Positions 55,272-61,697 of a stretch of DNA of 64,000 nt are shown in pieces. How positions within the stretch are numbered: the first letter of the stretch is position 1; the number at the start of each line of letters is the position of its first letter. The position numbers and the translations under genes were made by a program. The DNA comes from Fibrella forsythiae. Its GTDB lineage: Bacteria > Bacteroidota > Bacteroidia > Cytophagales > Spirosomataceae. Where the stretch lies: positions 496,001 through 560,000 of the forward strand of contig NZ_JAFMYW010000001.1 of the NCBI RefSeq assembly GCF_017353175.1, read 5' to 3'. Under the pieces are notes generated by a model. That model did not search any database and was not told where the DNA came from. It saw only the letters and a program-made list of their open reading frames with translations.

Positions 55272-57461
55272 ATGAGTAATCGAACTATCAAAAAACCAGT
55301 TATTGTGCCTGAGCTCGTCAGGCTGATTGTCGTAGATAGCTTCTGCGGGGCTGGCGGCTATACTGAAGGCGTAGAACAAGCCTGCGACCGTAACGGCAAC
55401 CGCTATGCCGTCGTTGTTGCTGGCATCAACCACGATGCGTTAGCTATCGCTTCTCATATAGAAAACCATCCCGAAACCACTCACTTTGTAGAGGATGTTC
55501 GGGATAAAAAGCTTCCCCGCAAAGTACTGGCTGTCGTGCGTCAGGCCCGAAAAGTGTATCCAAATGCAAAGCTGCTGTTTCACGCCTCGCTTGAATGCAC
55601 CAACTTCAGCAACGCCAAAGGAGGAAAGCCCCGCGATGCCGATAGTCGGTCACTGGCCGAGTTCATGCCAGCGTACCTGAGCGTATTAAAGCCCGATATC
55701 TTCACCGTCGAGAACGTTCGGGAGTTTATGTCCTGGGGGCCACTTGACAAAAACGGTAAGCCCGAAGACCGTAAAAGGGGGAAAGACTTTGTAAAATGGT
55801 ATCAGGGTATTGAAGCTACTGGCTATCGGTACGACCACCGGCTACATAATACGGCCGATTTTGGAGCCAACACCTCACGCACCCGGTACTTTGCTCAGTT
55901 CGTCAAGCCTGACATGCCGCTGGCGTGGCCCCAGCCCACGCACGCTAAGAACCCCGCCAAAGCGGATATGTTCGCCCACCCGCTGAAACGGTGGAAACCA
56001 ATTCGAGACTGCCTGCAATTGGACCAAAAAGGGCAATCGATTTTTCGCGCTAAACCACTGTCCGACAAAACGTACGAGCGCATTTTCGAGGGGCTTATTC
56101 GGCATGTTGGTAATGGCAACCGGGCTTTCCTCACAAAGTATTTCACCGGAACGGGTATGAACTACGGAGTTGATCAGCCCGCCTCAACAATTACAGCCGT
56201 TGACCATAACGCGTTAGTGTCAGTCGAACCATTCATGGCTCGCCTGTTCGCTACGGCGTCAAACAATCATGGGACGTACCCAGCTTCTCAGCCAGCGACG
56301 ACTATTACAACGGCCGACGGACACGCCATGGTAACCCCTGAGCCATTTATATCGAAATACTTCTCGGGCAGGCCTCAAAGCAAGAACTACGGTATCGATG
56401 AACCTGGCCACTGTATAACAACGGTCGATGGGCAGGCAATTGTTAGCCCGCAGCCTTTCGCCATGACCTACAACAGCGGGTCGCCCGAGAACCGGGTAAA
56501 GAGCCTGGACGAACCGGCGCAAACGTTACTGACTGAAAATACCATTGCGTTAGTATCATCGGAGCCTTTTTGTATCAAGTATCACAGCACTGGCCATAAC
56601 ACGTTTCCCGCCGATCAGCCATGCAGCACGCTGCCGACAAACGATAGCGTAGGTATTGTTCAAACGGAACAGTTCATTAACCTGTCTTATACGCAGGGTA
56701 AGCGTGAACAATCGATTGAGGAGGCATCAGCAGCTATTACCACCGTCCCCAAGCATCAGCTTGTTTCGGCCTTATTCATCGATCAGCAGTACGGGAAGTC
56801 AAAACCGGTCGGCATCGATGCGCCGTCGCCCTGCCTAACCGTGAACCCACATTGTGCGTTGATTGAAGCCTTTGTCGCTGATCCGCAATGGGGCGGGCAT
56901 TCCCACAGTTTGGATGCTCCGGGCAACACGATCATTGCCCGTCAGGATAAAGCGCCTATCTCGCTCGTGCAAGCTGAGTTCATTACGCAGCGGAATGGCG
57001 ATGAGTTGCGGAATTATCCACTTGATCAGCCAGCGCGAACCATTACGACAACCGGCGGGAACATGGAACTCGTCAGCCCGCAGTACGTAATGAATACCAA
57101 TTACACCAATGTAGGTTCCAATCTGGATGAGGCATCAAAAACGATTACGGCCGACCGGCACTGGTCATACTTAATGACGGCCGAGAAAGGTTTGCAACCT
57201 GTCATTCTGGTGTTTGAAAGCGATAGCATCTGGGTACGTCGAATAAAGGCGTTTATGGCTGAATATGGCATCGCTGATATTCTGATGCGGATGCTGTTTG
57301 TTCTGGAACTGAAACTGATACAGGGCTTTCCGGCAAACTATGTACTGAAAGGGTCTCAGACTGATCAGAAGAAATTTATCGGAAACTCGGTACCGCCCCC
57401 GTATGTAAAAGCATGGATAGAAGCGATCTGCCAAGCGTTTGACGTCGAATTTGCTTTATGA
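55272..57461 (+). CDS. C5 cytosine DNA methyltransferase with about ten internal repeats
   Basis: A 729-residue DNA (cytosine-5) methyltransferase. Motif I is SFCGAGG (23-29). Motif IV is ECTNFS with the catalytic Cys109; the usual PCQ is replaced by ECT. ENV of motif VI, the SRTRYF end of motif VIII, QGFP of motif IX and GNSVPPPYVKAWIEAI of motif X are all present. Between motifs VIII and IX, where the target-recognition domain belongs, residues about 297-635 form roughly ten degenerate copies of a 34-residue unit. Its core reads LDEPAxTITTxDGHALVSPEPF. Single copies of such a core exist in known phage C5 enzymes; ten in a row are unusual. It follows the nuclease gene by 5 nt and probably protects phage DNA from host restriction or marks it. 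Confidence 0.88.
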   Translation: MSNRTIKKPVIVPELVRLIVVDSFCGAGGYTEGVEQACDRNGNRYAVVVAGINHDALAIASHIENHPETTHFVEDVRDKKLPRKVLAVVRQARKVYPNAKLLFHASLECTNFSNAKGGKPRDADSRSLAEFMPAYLSVLKPDIFTVENVREFMSWGPLDKNGKPEDRKRGKDFVKWYQGIEATGYRYDHRLHNTADFGANTSRTRYFAQFVKPDMPLAWPQPTHAKNPAKADMFAHPLKRWKPIRDCLQLDQKGQSIFRAKPLSDKTYERIFEGLIRHVGNGNRAFLTKYFTGTGMNYGVDQPASTITAVDHNALVSVEPFMARLFATASNNHGTYPASQPATTITTADGHAMVTPEPFISKYFSGRPQSKNYGIDEPGHCITTVDGQAIVSPQPFAMTYNSGSPENRVKSLDEPAQTLLTENTIALVSSEPFCIKYHSTGHNTFPADQPCSTLPTNDSVGIVQTEQFINLSYTQGKREQSIEEASAAITTVPKHQLVSALFIDQQYGKSKPVGIDAPSPCLTVNPHCALIEAFVADPQWGGHSHSLDAPGNTIIARQDKAPISLVQAEFITQRNGDELRNYPLDQPARTITTTGGNMELVSPQYVMNTNYTNVGSNLDEASKTITADRHWSYLMTAEKGLQPVILVFESDSIWVRRIKAFMAEYGIADILMRMLFVLELKLIQGFPANYVLKGSQTDQKKFIGNSVPPPYVKAWIEAICQAFDVEFAL

Positions 57462-57597
57462 CACAGACCACGCCCCTTCTTTGGCCGGTCGGTTATCCCC
57501 GAACCCGTCACCCAGCACAAAAAAGCCGCGACCTCACCCGTTGTGCCTTTTTATTGATTGAATTTTGAATCTTATAGATAACATCTATATTTGCCTC

Positions 57598-57671
57598 GGC
57601 GAGTTGGAAAAGATGGTTAATTCGTCAGCCTCATAAGCTGAAGATCGCGGGTTCAAGTCCCGCACTCGCTC
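57598..57671 (+). tRNA. tRNA-Met (CAT anticodon)
   Basis: Acceptor GGCGAGT pairs with ACTCGCT (first pair G-U), a 3-bp D stem GAA/TTC with GGTT in the loop, anticodon stem TCAGC/GCTGA with loop CTCATAA (CAT), five-base variable loop and T arm GCGGG-TTCAAGT-CCCGC. Discriminator C; CCA is not encoded. The short D stem and discriminator C are atypical for host tRNA-Met, in line with phage origin. CAT could also mark tRNA-Ile2, which needs a modification that cannot be seen. Confidence 0.85.
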
Positions 57672-57678
57672 CTAAAAG

Positions 57679-57751
57679 AATGCCGGTGCCGTAGAAGAGG
57701 GGTACTTCGTTGTGGACGACGTTGCCGCTGGTTCGAGTCCAGCCCGTATTG
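57679..57751 (+). tRNA. tRNA-His-like (GTG), somewhat degenerate
   Basis: A clear T arm GCTGG-TTCGAGT-CCAGC and a TTGTGGA loop (GTG anticodon, normal for His) on a stem with one mismatch. The acceptor AATGCCG/CCGTATT has one mismatch and one G-U; the D stem GCC/GGT is short. Position -1 is G, as in tRNA-His, but the discriminator is G rather than C, so it may be unable to be charged normally. Confidence 0.55.
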
Positions 57752-57760
57752 GGGTCTCCC

Positions 57761-57864
57761 AATTCGGTAGCTCAGTTGGTAGAGCACGTAAATCTCCCTC
57801 TTCGCCTGTTGCCCGGCATTTTTACGCTTATCGTATACGATTTCAAGCCACGTTTATCGAATCT
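57761..57864 (+). other. tRNA-like element with an oversized anticodon loop
   Basis: It begins as a perfect tRNA: ATTCG in the acceptor pairs with CGAAT (57858-57862), TA, then the D arm GCTC-AGTTGGTA-GAGC. The next stem CGTAAA/TTTACG (57787-57792, 57821-57826) encloses 28 nt instead of seven, and the T arm is poor. It is either a decayed tRNA or one carrying a short insertion. Confidence 0.4.
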
Positions 57865-57886
57865 AAACGGGCATCATAGTAGCCAT

Positions 57887-57941
57887 TCAGAACGCTTGCC
57901 CGTAGCGGTTACTGCACAGCAAGTTGCTGACTAAGTTCTGA
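57887..57941 (+). ncRNA. Structured spacer between tRNA genes
   Basis: TCAGAAC (57887-57893) pairs perfectly with GTTCTGA (57935-57941), and an inner CTTGC/GCAAG stem lies at 57895-57899 and 57919-57923. It may be another decayed tRNA (7-bp acceptor-like stem) or a processing structure. Confidence 0.4.
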
Positions 57942-57950
57942 GAGTAAGAG

Positions 57951-58023
57951 GGATGATTAGCTCAGTTGGTAGAGCGCTTCACTGTTAATGAAGATGTCCG
58001 TGGTTCGAGTCCACGATTATCCG
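57951..58023 (+). tRNA. tRNA-Asn (GTT anticodon)
   Basis: A textbook cloverleaf: acceptor GGATGAT/ATTATCC (one G-U), D arm GCTC-AGTTGGTA-GAGC, anticodon stem CTTCA/TGAAG with loop CTGTTAA (GTT), five-base variable loop, T arm CGTGG-TTCGAGT-CCACG, discriminator G, no encoded CCA. Confidence 0.96.
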
Positions 58024-58124
58024 CGACATAGGTTTGCAAGTAGGCATCTGGAATCAAGGCCCTAAAATGAAACTTGCGGTGTTAATGGCTGCTTTAGCAC
58101 ACCTAAAAAGCTAAGCAGCGACAC

Positions 58125-58206
58125 AGCGTAAACGTCGATATTGGTTAGCGACGCATCGGCAGGTCTGATGTCCGTGAGGTTGCTGGTTCGATTCCAGCTT
58201 ACGCCA
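58125..58206 (+). other. tRNA-like element with irregular anticodon arm
   Basis: GCGTAA pairs with TTACGC (58199-58204); the D arm GTCG-ATATTGGTTAG-CGAC and T arm GCTGG-TTCGATT-CCAGC are good. The anticodon arm CATC...GATG has an odd loop without U33, and the variable region is about 11 nt. A tRNA identity cannot be assigned. A preceding hairpin (GCTGCTT/AAGCAGC, 58088-58120) flanks it. Confidence 0.45.
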
Positions 58207-58207
58207 C

Positions 58208-58434
58208 AACCCAACAAACAGACCCCGATCGGTCAATAGTAGCTTACGTGTCGCCTATCGAATGGGCTAAATTCGATGACAACCGGGAAAGACAGGAAAC
58301 TTGCGCTTAGGAGCTTCACCTAAGAGGGTTGCAGGGAATCAGTACACTAAACGGCGAGGTTGATCTGACGACAGGAAATAGAACCTGTGACCGACTGAAA
58401 GTAGTTAGCCCCGAACCAATTACGATTCGGGGCT
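58208..58434 (+). ncRNA. Hairpin-rich transcribed tail after the tRNA cluster
   Basis: No gene, but a run of stems on the + strand: GACC/GGTC (58221-58234), ATCGAAT/ATTCGAT (58257-58277), CTTAGG/CCTAAG (58306-58324), ACAGG/CCTGT (58371-58388) and the terminator AGCCCCGAA/TTCGGGGCT. This suggests a structured RNA ended by the terminator. I do not recognise the family. Confidence 0.4.
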
Positions 58435-58440
58435 TTTTTG
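58407..58440 (+). terminator. Rho-independent terminator of the tRNA/ncRNA transcript
   Basis: AGCCCCGAA (58407-58415) and TTCGGGGCT (58426-58434) pair perfectly, followed by a T-run. Confidence 0.92.
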
Positions 58441-58460
58441 TGGAAAACTAGATGCTTCAC

Positions 58461-58495
58461 AAAAAAACCGCAACCCAATCAGGTGCGGCTTTTTA
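58461..58495. terminator. Terminator of the minus-strand lysis genes
   Basis: CCGCA (58468-58472) and TGCGG (58484-58488) form a stem with A-run on the left and T-run on the right, so it can act for both strands between the tRNA transcript and the endolysin gene. Confidence 0.7.
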
Positions 58496-58519
58496 ATTAC
58501 TCAACGTTATGAAAGATCG

Positions 58520-59191
58520 TTAGGCGATACCTAACACCTTCTTGCAGTGCTTCAGGTTCGCCAGTCGTTCGGTAAAGCCATTCATCCCCCCGTTAATCCG
58601 GCGGGTGATCAGCGCGCACACATCGTCGTCATCTTCAATCACGCCCACCTTGTCGGTCAGCGCAATTCTGGTTAGCCCCCGGCTGTTCCAGTACCAGATG
58701 CCAACTTTTGGCGCTACGTCGGGCCGGGTGGCCAGGTCAGGATTTCCCACCAGGTCAACACCGATTGATTTACCGCAGGCCTCGTAGTTATCCTTTAGCG
58801 TCAACTGAATCCAGCTCCGCCCCCGGTACCGCCAGCCGTCACCGCTGGCCGCGTTCCCGTTCCCCGACATCCCCGCATACACGATGTTGGCGATCATTTC
58901 CGGGTTTGCCTTGTGGGCGGCCGTCCGGCAGTACAGTTCGGCCTGCGCGGGCGTGATCCGCACCCTCGTTTGGTTGAAGGTTGCCAGCGCTGCTTTAGGA
59001 GTGTAGTTGAGGTTTTCCGATTGCCGGGTCAGGTTCTGGCTCTCGTGCAGGATCTGGGCTAGGTAGTGCGCGACCGCGACCGGCTCGACAATCTTTCCCC
59101 ATGTCAGTGAGTCGTTAAGCGGCGTCAGGTACGTTGCCGCCAGCTTGGCTGATCCGCATAGCTGGGTTAGTTGGGACAGGGTTAGTTGCAT
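58520..59191 (-). CDS. Phage endolysin, GH19 chitinase-type
   Basis: A 223-residue glycoside hydrolase family 19 protein. The catalytic Glu is in ILHESQNL (Glu50) and the second acid in ENLNY (Glu59). NGNAASGDGWRYRGRSWIQLT and the C-terminal INGGMNGFTERL are typical of GH19 phage endolysins. It should cleave the glycan strands of peptidoglycan at the end of infection. No signal peptide, so export depends on the holin-like proteins encoded upstream. It is the last gene of the minus-strand lysis module, 20 nt after the Rz1-like gene, and is followed by a terminator. Confidence 0.93.
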   Translation of the reverse strand: MQLTLSQLTQLCGSAKLAATYLTPLNDSLTWGKIVEPVAVAHYLAQILHESQNLTRQSENLNYTPKAALATFNQTRVRITPAQAELYCRTAAHKANPEMIANIVYAGMSGNGNAASGDGWRYRGRSWIQLTLKDNYEACGKSIGVDLVGNPDLATRPDVAPKVGIWYWNSRGLTRIALTDKVGVIEDDDDVCALITRRINGGMNGFTERLANLKHCKKVLGIA

Positions 59192-59211
59192 GACAATGGA
59201 GTTAATGCAGT

Positions 59212-59559
59212 TTATGGAATACGGTTTAGATCAACTACCAGCTGTCGCCGCTGCCTTCGACTACCGATGCCAAAAAAGGCCCGTTTGGCAGCATAAGCCC
59301 GCGCTATACTATCGACCTGGGCTTTATAGCCCCTATGATACCCGGCTGCCAGTACCAGACCAGGACGCTCTTCGCGCAGATCTTTTAGCTCCAGCAGGCG
59401 GCGGGTTATGGCCGCATTTTCAGCGGCACTATAACACGCCGAATCACCTGCGGAGCGAGTCGGCGCTGTCAAACTCTGCGAGTAGCTGGCGGTTAAGCGC
59501 AGTACGCATAGCAGGAGGCATAGCAGCCACCGCAGCGGCAAACTGTTTGGTTTTTTCAT
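59212..59559 (-). CDS. Possible Rz1-like outer spanin subunit overlapping the Rz-like gene
   Basis: A 115-residue protein with an N-terminal hydrophobic segment (RWLLCLLLCVLRLTASYSQ) followed by a charged helical body. Its first 116 nt lie inside the preceding gene in another reading frame, the arrangement of Rz/Rz1 spanin pairs. A classical lipobox is not seen (the two early Cys are within the hydrophobic stretch), so the signal may be type I or a variant lipid signal. If it is an outer spanin it would join the inner subunit to fuse the membranes during lysis. The architecture supports the call; the sequence alone does not prove it. Confidence 0.55.
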   Translation of the reverse strand: MKKPNSLPLRWLLCLLLCVLRLTASYSQSLTAPTRSAGDSACYSAAENAAITRRLLELKDLREERPGLVLAAGYHRGYKAQVDSIARAYAAKRAFFGIGSRRQRRQLVVDLNRIP

Positions 59560-59749
59560 GGCTTTTTTTGGTAATACTATCGGCGTAAGCGTACGCTGCC
59601 GCCTCTCTGGTTTTTAGGGTGGCGACGGCAGCGTTGGCTTTTTCTTTGTCGGTCTGCTCACTATCGGCGCGCCGGCATTGCTTGATGCCGAATACCAGCG
59701 ACACGGCCAGAAGCGTGAGCAGGATGATAGATTGAAAGTTGATTTTCAT
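59444..59749 (-). CDS. Rz-like inner spanin subunit
   Basis: A 101-residue protein with one N-terminal transmembrane segment (IILLTLLAVSLVFGI) and then a long charged helix (ANAAVATLKTREAAAYAYADSITKK...), the layout of Rz-type inner spanins. It lies directly after a membrane protein gene (2 nt gap) and overlaps the Rz1-like gene in another frame by 116 nt. With the endolysin and holin-like genes it forms a complete lysis cassette. Identity is by size, topology and overlap rather than by motif. Confidence 0.65.
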   Translation of the reverse strand: MKINFQSIILLTLLAVSLVFGIKQCRRADSEQTDKEKANAAVATLKTREAAAYAYADSITKKSHEKTKQFAAAVAAMPPAMRTALNRQLLAEFDSADSLRR

Positions 59750-59751
59750 GG

Positions 59752-60471
59752 CTAGTTTGCTTTAGGTACCCGGCCCGGTGAGACGACTGTCGATTGCTCG
59801 GGCAGCGTTATACGGGGTGGAGTGAACGTGGATTTTCGCGTACGTTCAACAGTGACATTTAACCGGACAATAGCCTGCTTCAGCGATATGATGATGTCGG
59901 TCAGCGTGTCGAGCAGGCGGGACTGCGCAGACAATTGCGTTGCCTGTTGGTTGATGGTCTGCTTTAGTTCTGCGGTTTCGGCCCGGTTTCGTAGCACCTC
60001 TTTCGTCAGGCTATCATTGCGGGCTTTCATTTTCGTGTCCAGGATAGCCGCCGTTTGCTTGGTATCCTGCCCCGTCTGCGCTTTGTGTTCCTTATAGGCA
60101 ATGACCAGCGAGATGGCGCAGATTATCAGCAAGCCGCCACCACCTACGCCAATCAGGATTTTGCGGAGCATGACCGTATTGGCTACCGAGACGACCAGAC
60201 CAGGGCTTGCCCGTACTTGAAAGTAGCCCAGCGTAAAAATGAGCCCAGTCGCAAATTGAAGCAGGTAAATCGGCGCGGGCAGGGGGTGCCCACCCGTCAG
60301 CGGCGTACCCATACACCAGAGCGCCAGACCGGAGCCCAGCCACAGTGAATAGATATAAGCCCGCTTAGCCGTTTTTTGCCGGATCTCAATCAGGGCCTGG
60401 CAGGTGATAACAATGGCAAGTAACCCGATCTGGCCTAGCCAGAAATAGGGGTTGACTAGTAGGGAAGTCAT
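59752..60471 (-). CDS. Phage membrane protein with long coiled coil
   Basis: A 239-residue protein: about four hydrophobic segments in the first 125 residues (WLGQIGLLAIVITCQALI, YSLWLGSGLALWCMG, YLLQFATGLIFTLGYF, ILIGVGGGGLLIICAISLVIAY). A coiled coil follows, rich in Leu, Ala, Gln and Thr (about 140-210), and a basic tail. It could be a holin-like or lysis-timing protein or an anchor for a tail or cell-wall structure. Its ATG overlaps the holin-like gene's stop by four bases (60468-60471). Confidence 0.6.
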   Translation of the reverse strand: MTSLLVNPYFWLGQIGLLAIVITCQALIEIRQKTAKRAYIYSLWLGSGLALWCMGTPLTGGHPLPAPIYLLQFATGLIFTLGYFQVRASPGLVVSVANTVMLRKILIGVGGGGLLIICAISLVIAYKEHKAQTGQDTKQTAAILDTKMKARNDSLTKEVLRNRAETAELKQTINQQATQLSAQSRLLDTLTDIIISLKQAIVRLNVTVERTRKSTFTPPRITLPEQSTVVSPGRVPKAN

Positions 60472-60836
60472 GGGGTCGGTGGGTTAAGTGTTTCGTCCTT
60501 CTTTTTGTCGGCCCATCCCAGCGCAAAGGCGAGTATCCGTTGGGCGAGGTAGCCGCACAGAAAAGCCGCTAGTCCAGAAGGAACCGTTACGGTGACTGTT
60601 GTTTTTGCGATAACTGATAGAAAGCCAGAGACGACCAGCGATAGCCACAAGCCGACTAGCGGCGCGCAGTAGTAGCTGGTGACCGTACCGGTAAAGATTA
60701 GTACTCCCTTTTTTTTCCATGATAAATCAGCGGCTTTGTTAAGTGCATAGATGGTACTTCCCATAAATCCACCGACAATAATTGTCCAGATTTCGGGGTC
60801 AAGAAATACTTGCATGGTCTCATAGTTATAGTGCAA
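60468..60836 (-). CDS. Holin-like membrane protein
   Basis: A 122-residue protein with about three hydrophobic helices (IWTIIVGGFMGSTIYAL; LVGLWLSLVVSGFLSVI; SGLAAFLCGYLAQRILAFAL) and a charged C-terminus (WADKKKDETLNPPTP). Small size, three helices and a polar tail fit class I phage holins. A second start (MQVFLDPEIW) eight codons in would give a similar product. It is the most upstream clear membrane gene of the lysis cassette. Confidence 0.6.
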   Translation of the reverse strand: MHYNYETMQVFLDPEIWTIIVGGFMGSTIYALNKAADLSWKKKGVLIFTGTVTSYYCAPLVGLWLSLVVSGFLSVIAKTTVTVTVPSGLAAFLCGYLAQRILAFALGWADKKKDETLNPPTP

Positions 60837-60857
60837 GGGTTGTCACTTGTTCCAATG

Positions 60858-61103
60858 TCACTCGATTGGGTCAATGGCTTTTGAGCGCTGAATAACAGCC
60901 GAAAGGCCCATCCGCAGCGCCCCGAACAGAATGACCAGCACCCCAAACAGAATCAGGCCATTGCCGCTTCCGAAGTAGCCCGAGGCGGCTGCTCCGGCTC
61001 CGTTAGAGCCAACCAAACCGTCGGCCACGATCTTGGCCACTTCCATGTTGCCGATCGTGCGCGAGGTAAATTGATACCGGTAAGGCGTCGTTTCGTTTGT
61101 CAT
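60858..61103 (-). CDS. Small single-span phage membrane protein
   Basis: An 81-residue protein with a polar N-terminus, a glycine-rich linker (GLVGSNGAGAAASGYFGSGNG) and one strong transmembrane segment (LILFGVLVILFGALRMGL) ending in a basic tail. It may be a second holin or antiholin. It lies between the holin-like gene and a virion-type gene, 2 nt from the latter. Confidence 0.58.
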   Translation of the reverse strand: MTNETTPYRYQFTSRTIGNMEVAKIVADGLVGSNGAGAAASGYFGSGNGLILFGVLVILFGALRMGLSAVIQRSKAIDPIE

Positions 61104-61105
61104 GG

Positions 61106-61693
61106 CTAAGCGGGGCTGAGAATCAGGTAATACACCTCATCGGCATCCTTGAAGCCGGGTTTACCGCCAATGGTAATGAACAAGGGCAGGCCCGTTGGCA
61201 GCACGGCATCACGCGCCTCGTCGGCATCAGCAAAGGCAGGTTGACCCGAACCGTACACCGATACGCTGGCCCCGACCGGCGGCAGGGTACCGTAGCTCAT
61301 GATAAATTCAGGCGGCTCAACAGGCAGCCCCTCCACGTACGCGGGCGGCTCGGCCAGCCACTGAAACTTGAACCACGCTCTCGGCTCGCGCTTGCCGCCG
61401 ATCAGTTCAAACAGGTAGCCGAAATACACCCCCATGCTGGTTAGCGTATTCCGGTTGGCGTCGGCGTTCCAGCGTAGCAGGCCTGCCGTTAGTCCCTCTG
61501 GCCGGTCGATATCACCATCTTCCAGCGTCAGGGCGACCGTCGATTGCCCGGCCGGATAGAGGACAATCCGGAAAATCTTTCCTGTCAGATCGAGCGCCAC
61601 ATTGCCGGCATAAAACCGAAAGTCGGCGGGTGCACTATCGTCAATCAGCAATCGCTGAAAGCTGGCAAACGGAATATTGGGTTGAGAATTCAT
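61106..61693 (-). CDS. Phage structural-type protein of unknown function (195 residues)
   Basis: A beta-rich protein (FASFQRLLIDDSAPADFRFYAGNVALDLTGKIFRIVLYPAGQS, and a proline-rich middle with PPEFIMSYGTLPP). It ends with a repeat-like region (VYGSGQPAFADADEARDAVLPTGLPLFITIGGKPGFKDADEVYYLI) in which the x-GxPxFxDADEx pattern occurs twice, as in tail-fibre or baseplate accessory proteins. The exact role is unknown. Position between the lysis module and a large exported-looking gene suggests a tail component. Confidence 0.6.
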   Translation of the reverse strand: MNSQPNIPFASFQRLLIDDSAPADFRFYAGNVALDLTGKIFRIVLYPAGQSTVALTLEDGDIDRPEGLTAGLLRWNADANRNTLTSMGVYFGYLFELIGGKREPRAWFKFQWLAEPPAYVEGLPVEPPEFIMSYGTLPPVGASVSVYGSGQPAFADADEARDAVLPTGLPLFITIGGKPGFKDADEVYYLILSPA

Positions 61694-61697
61694 GAGG

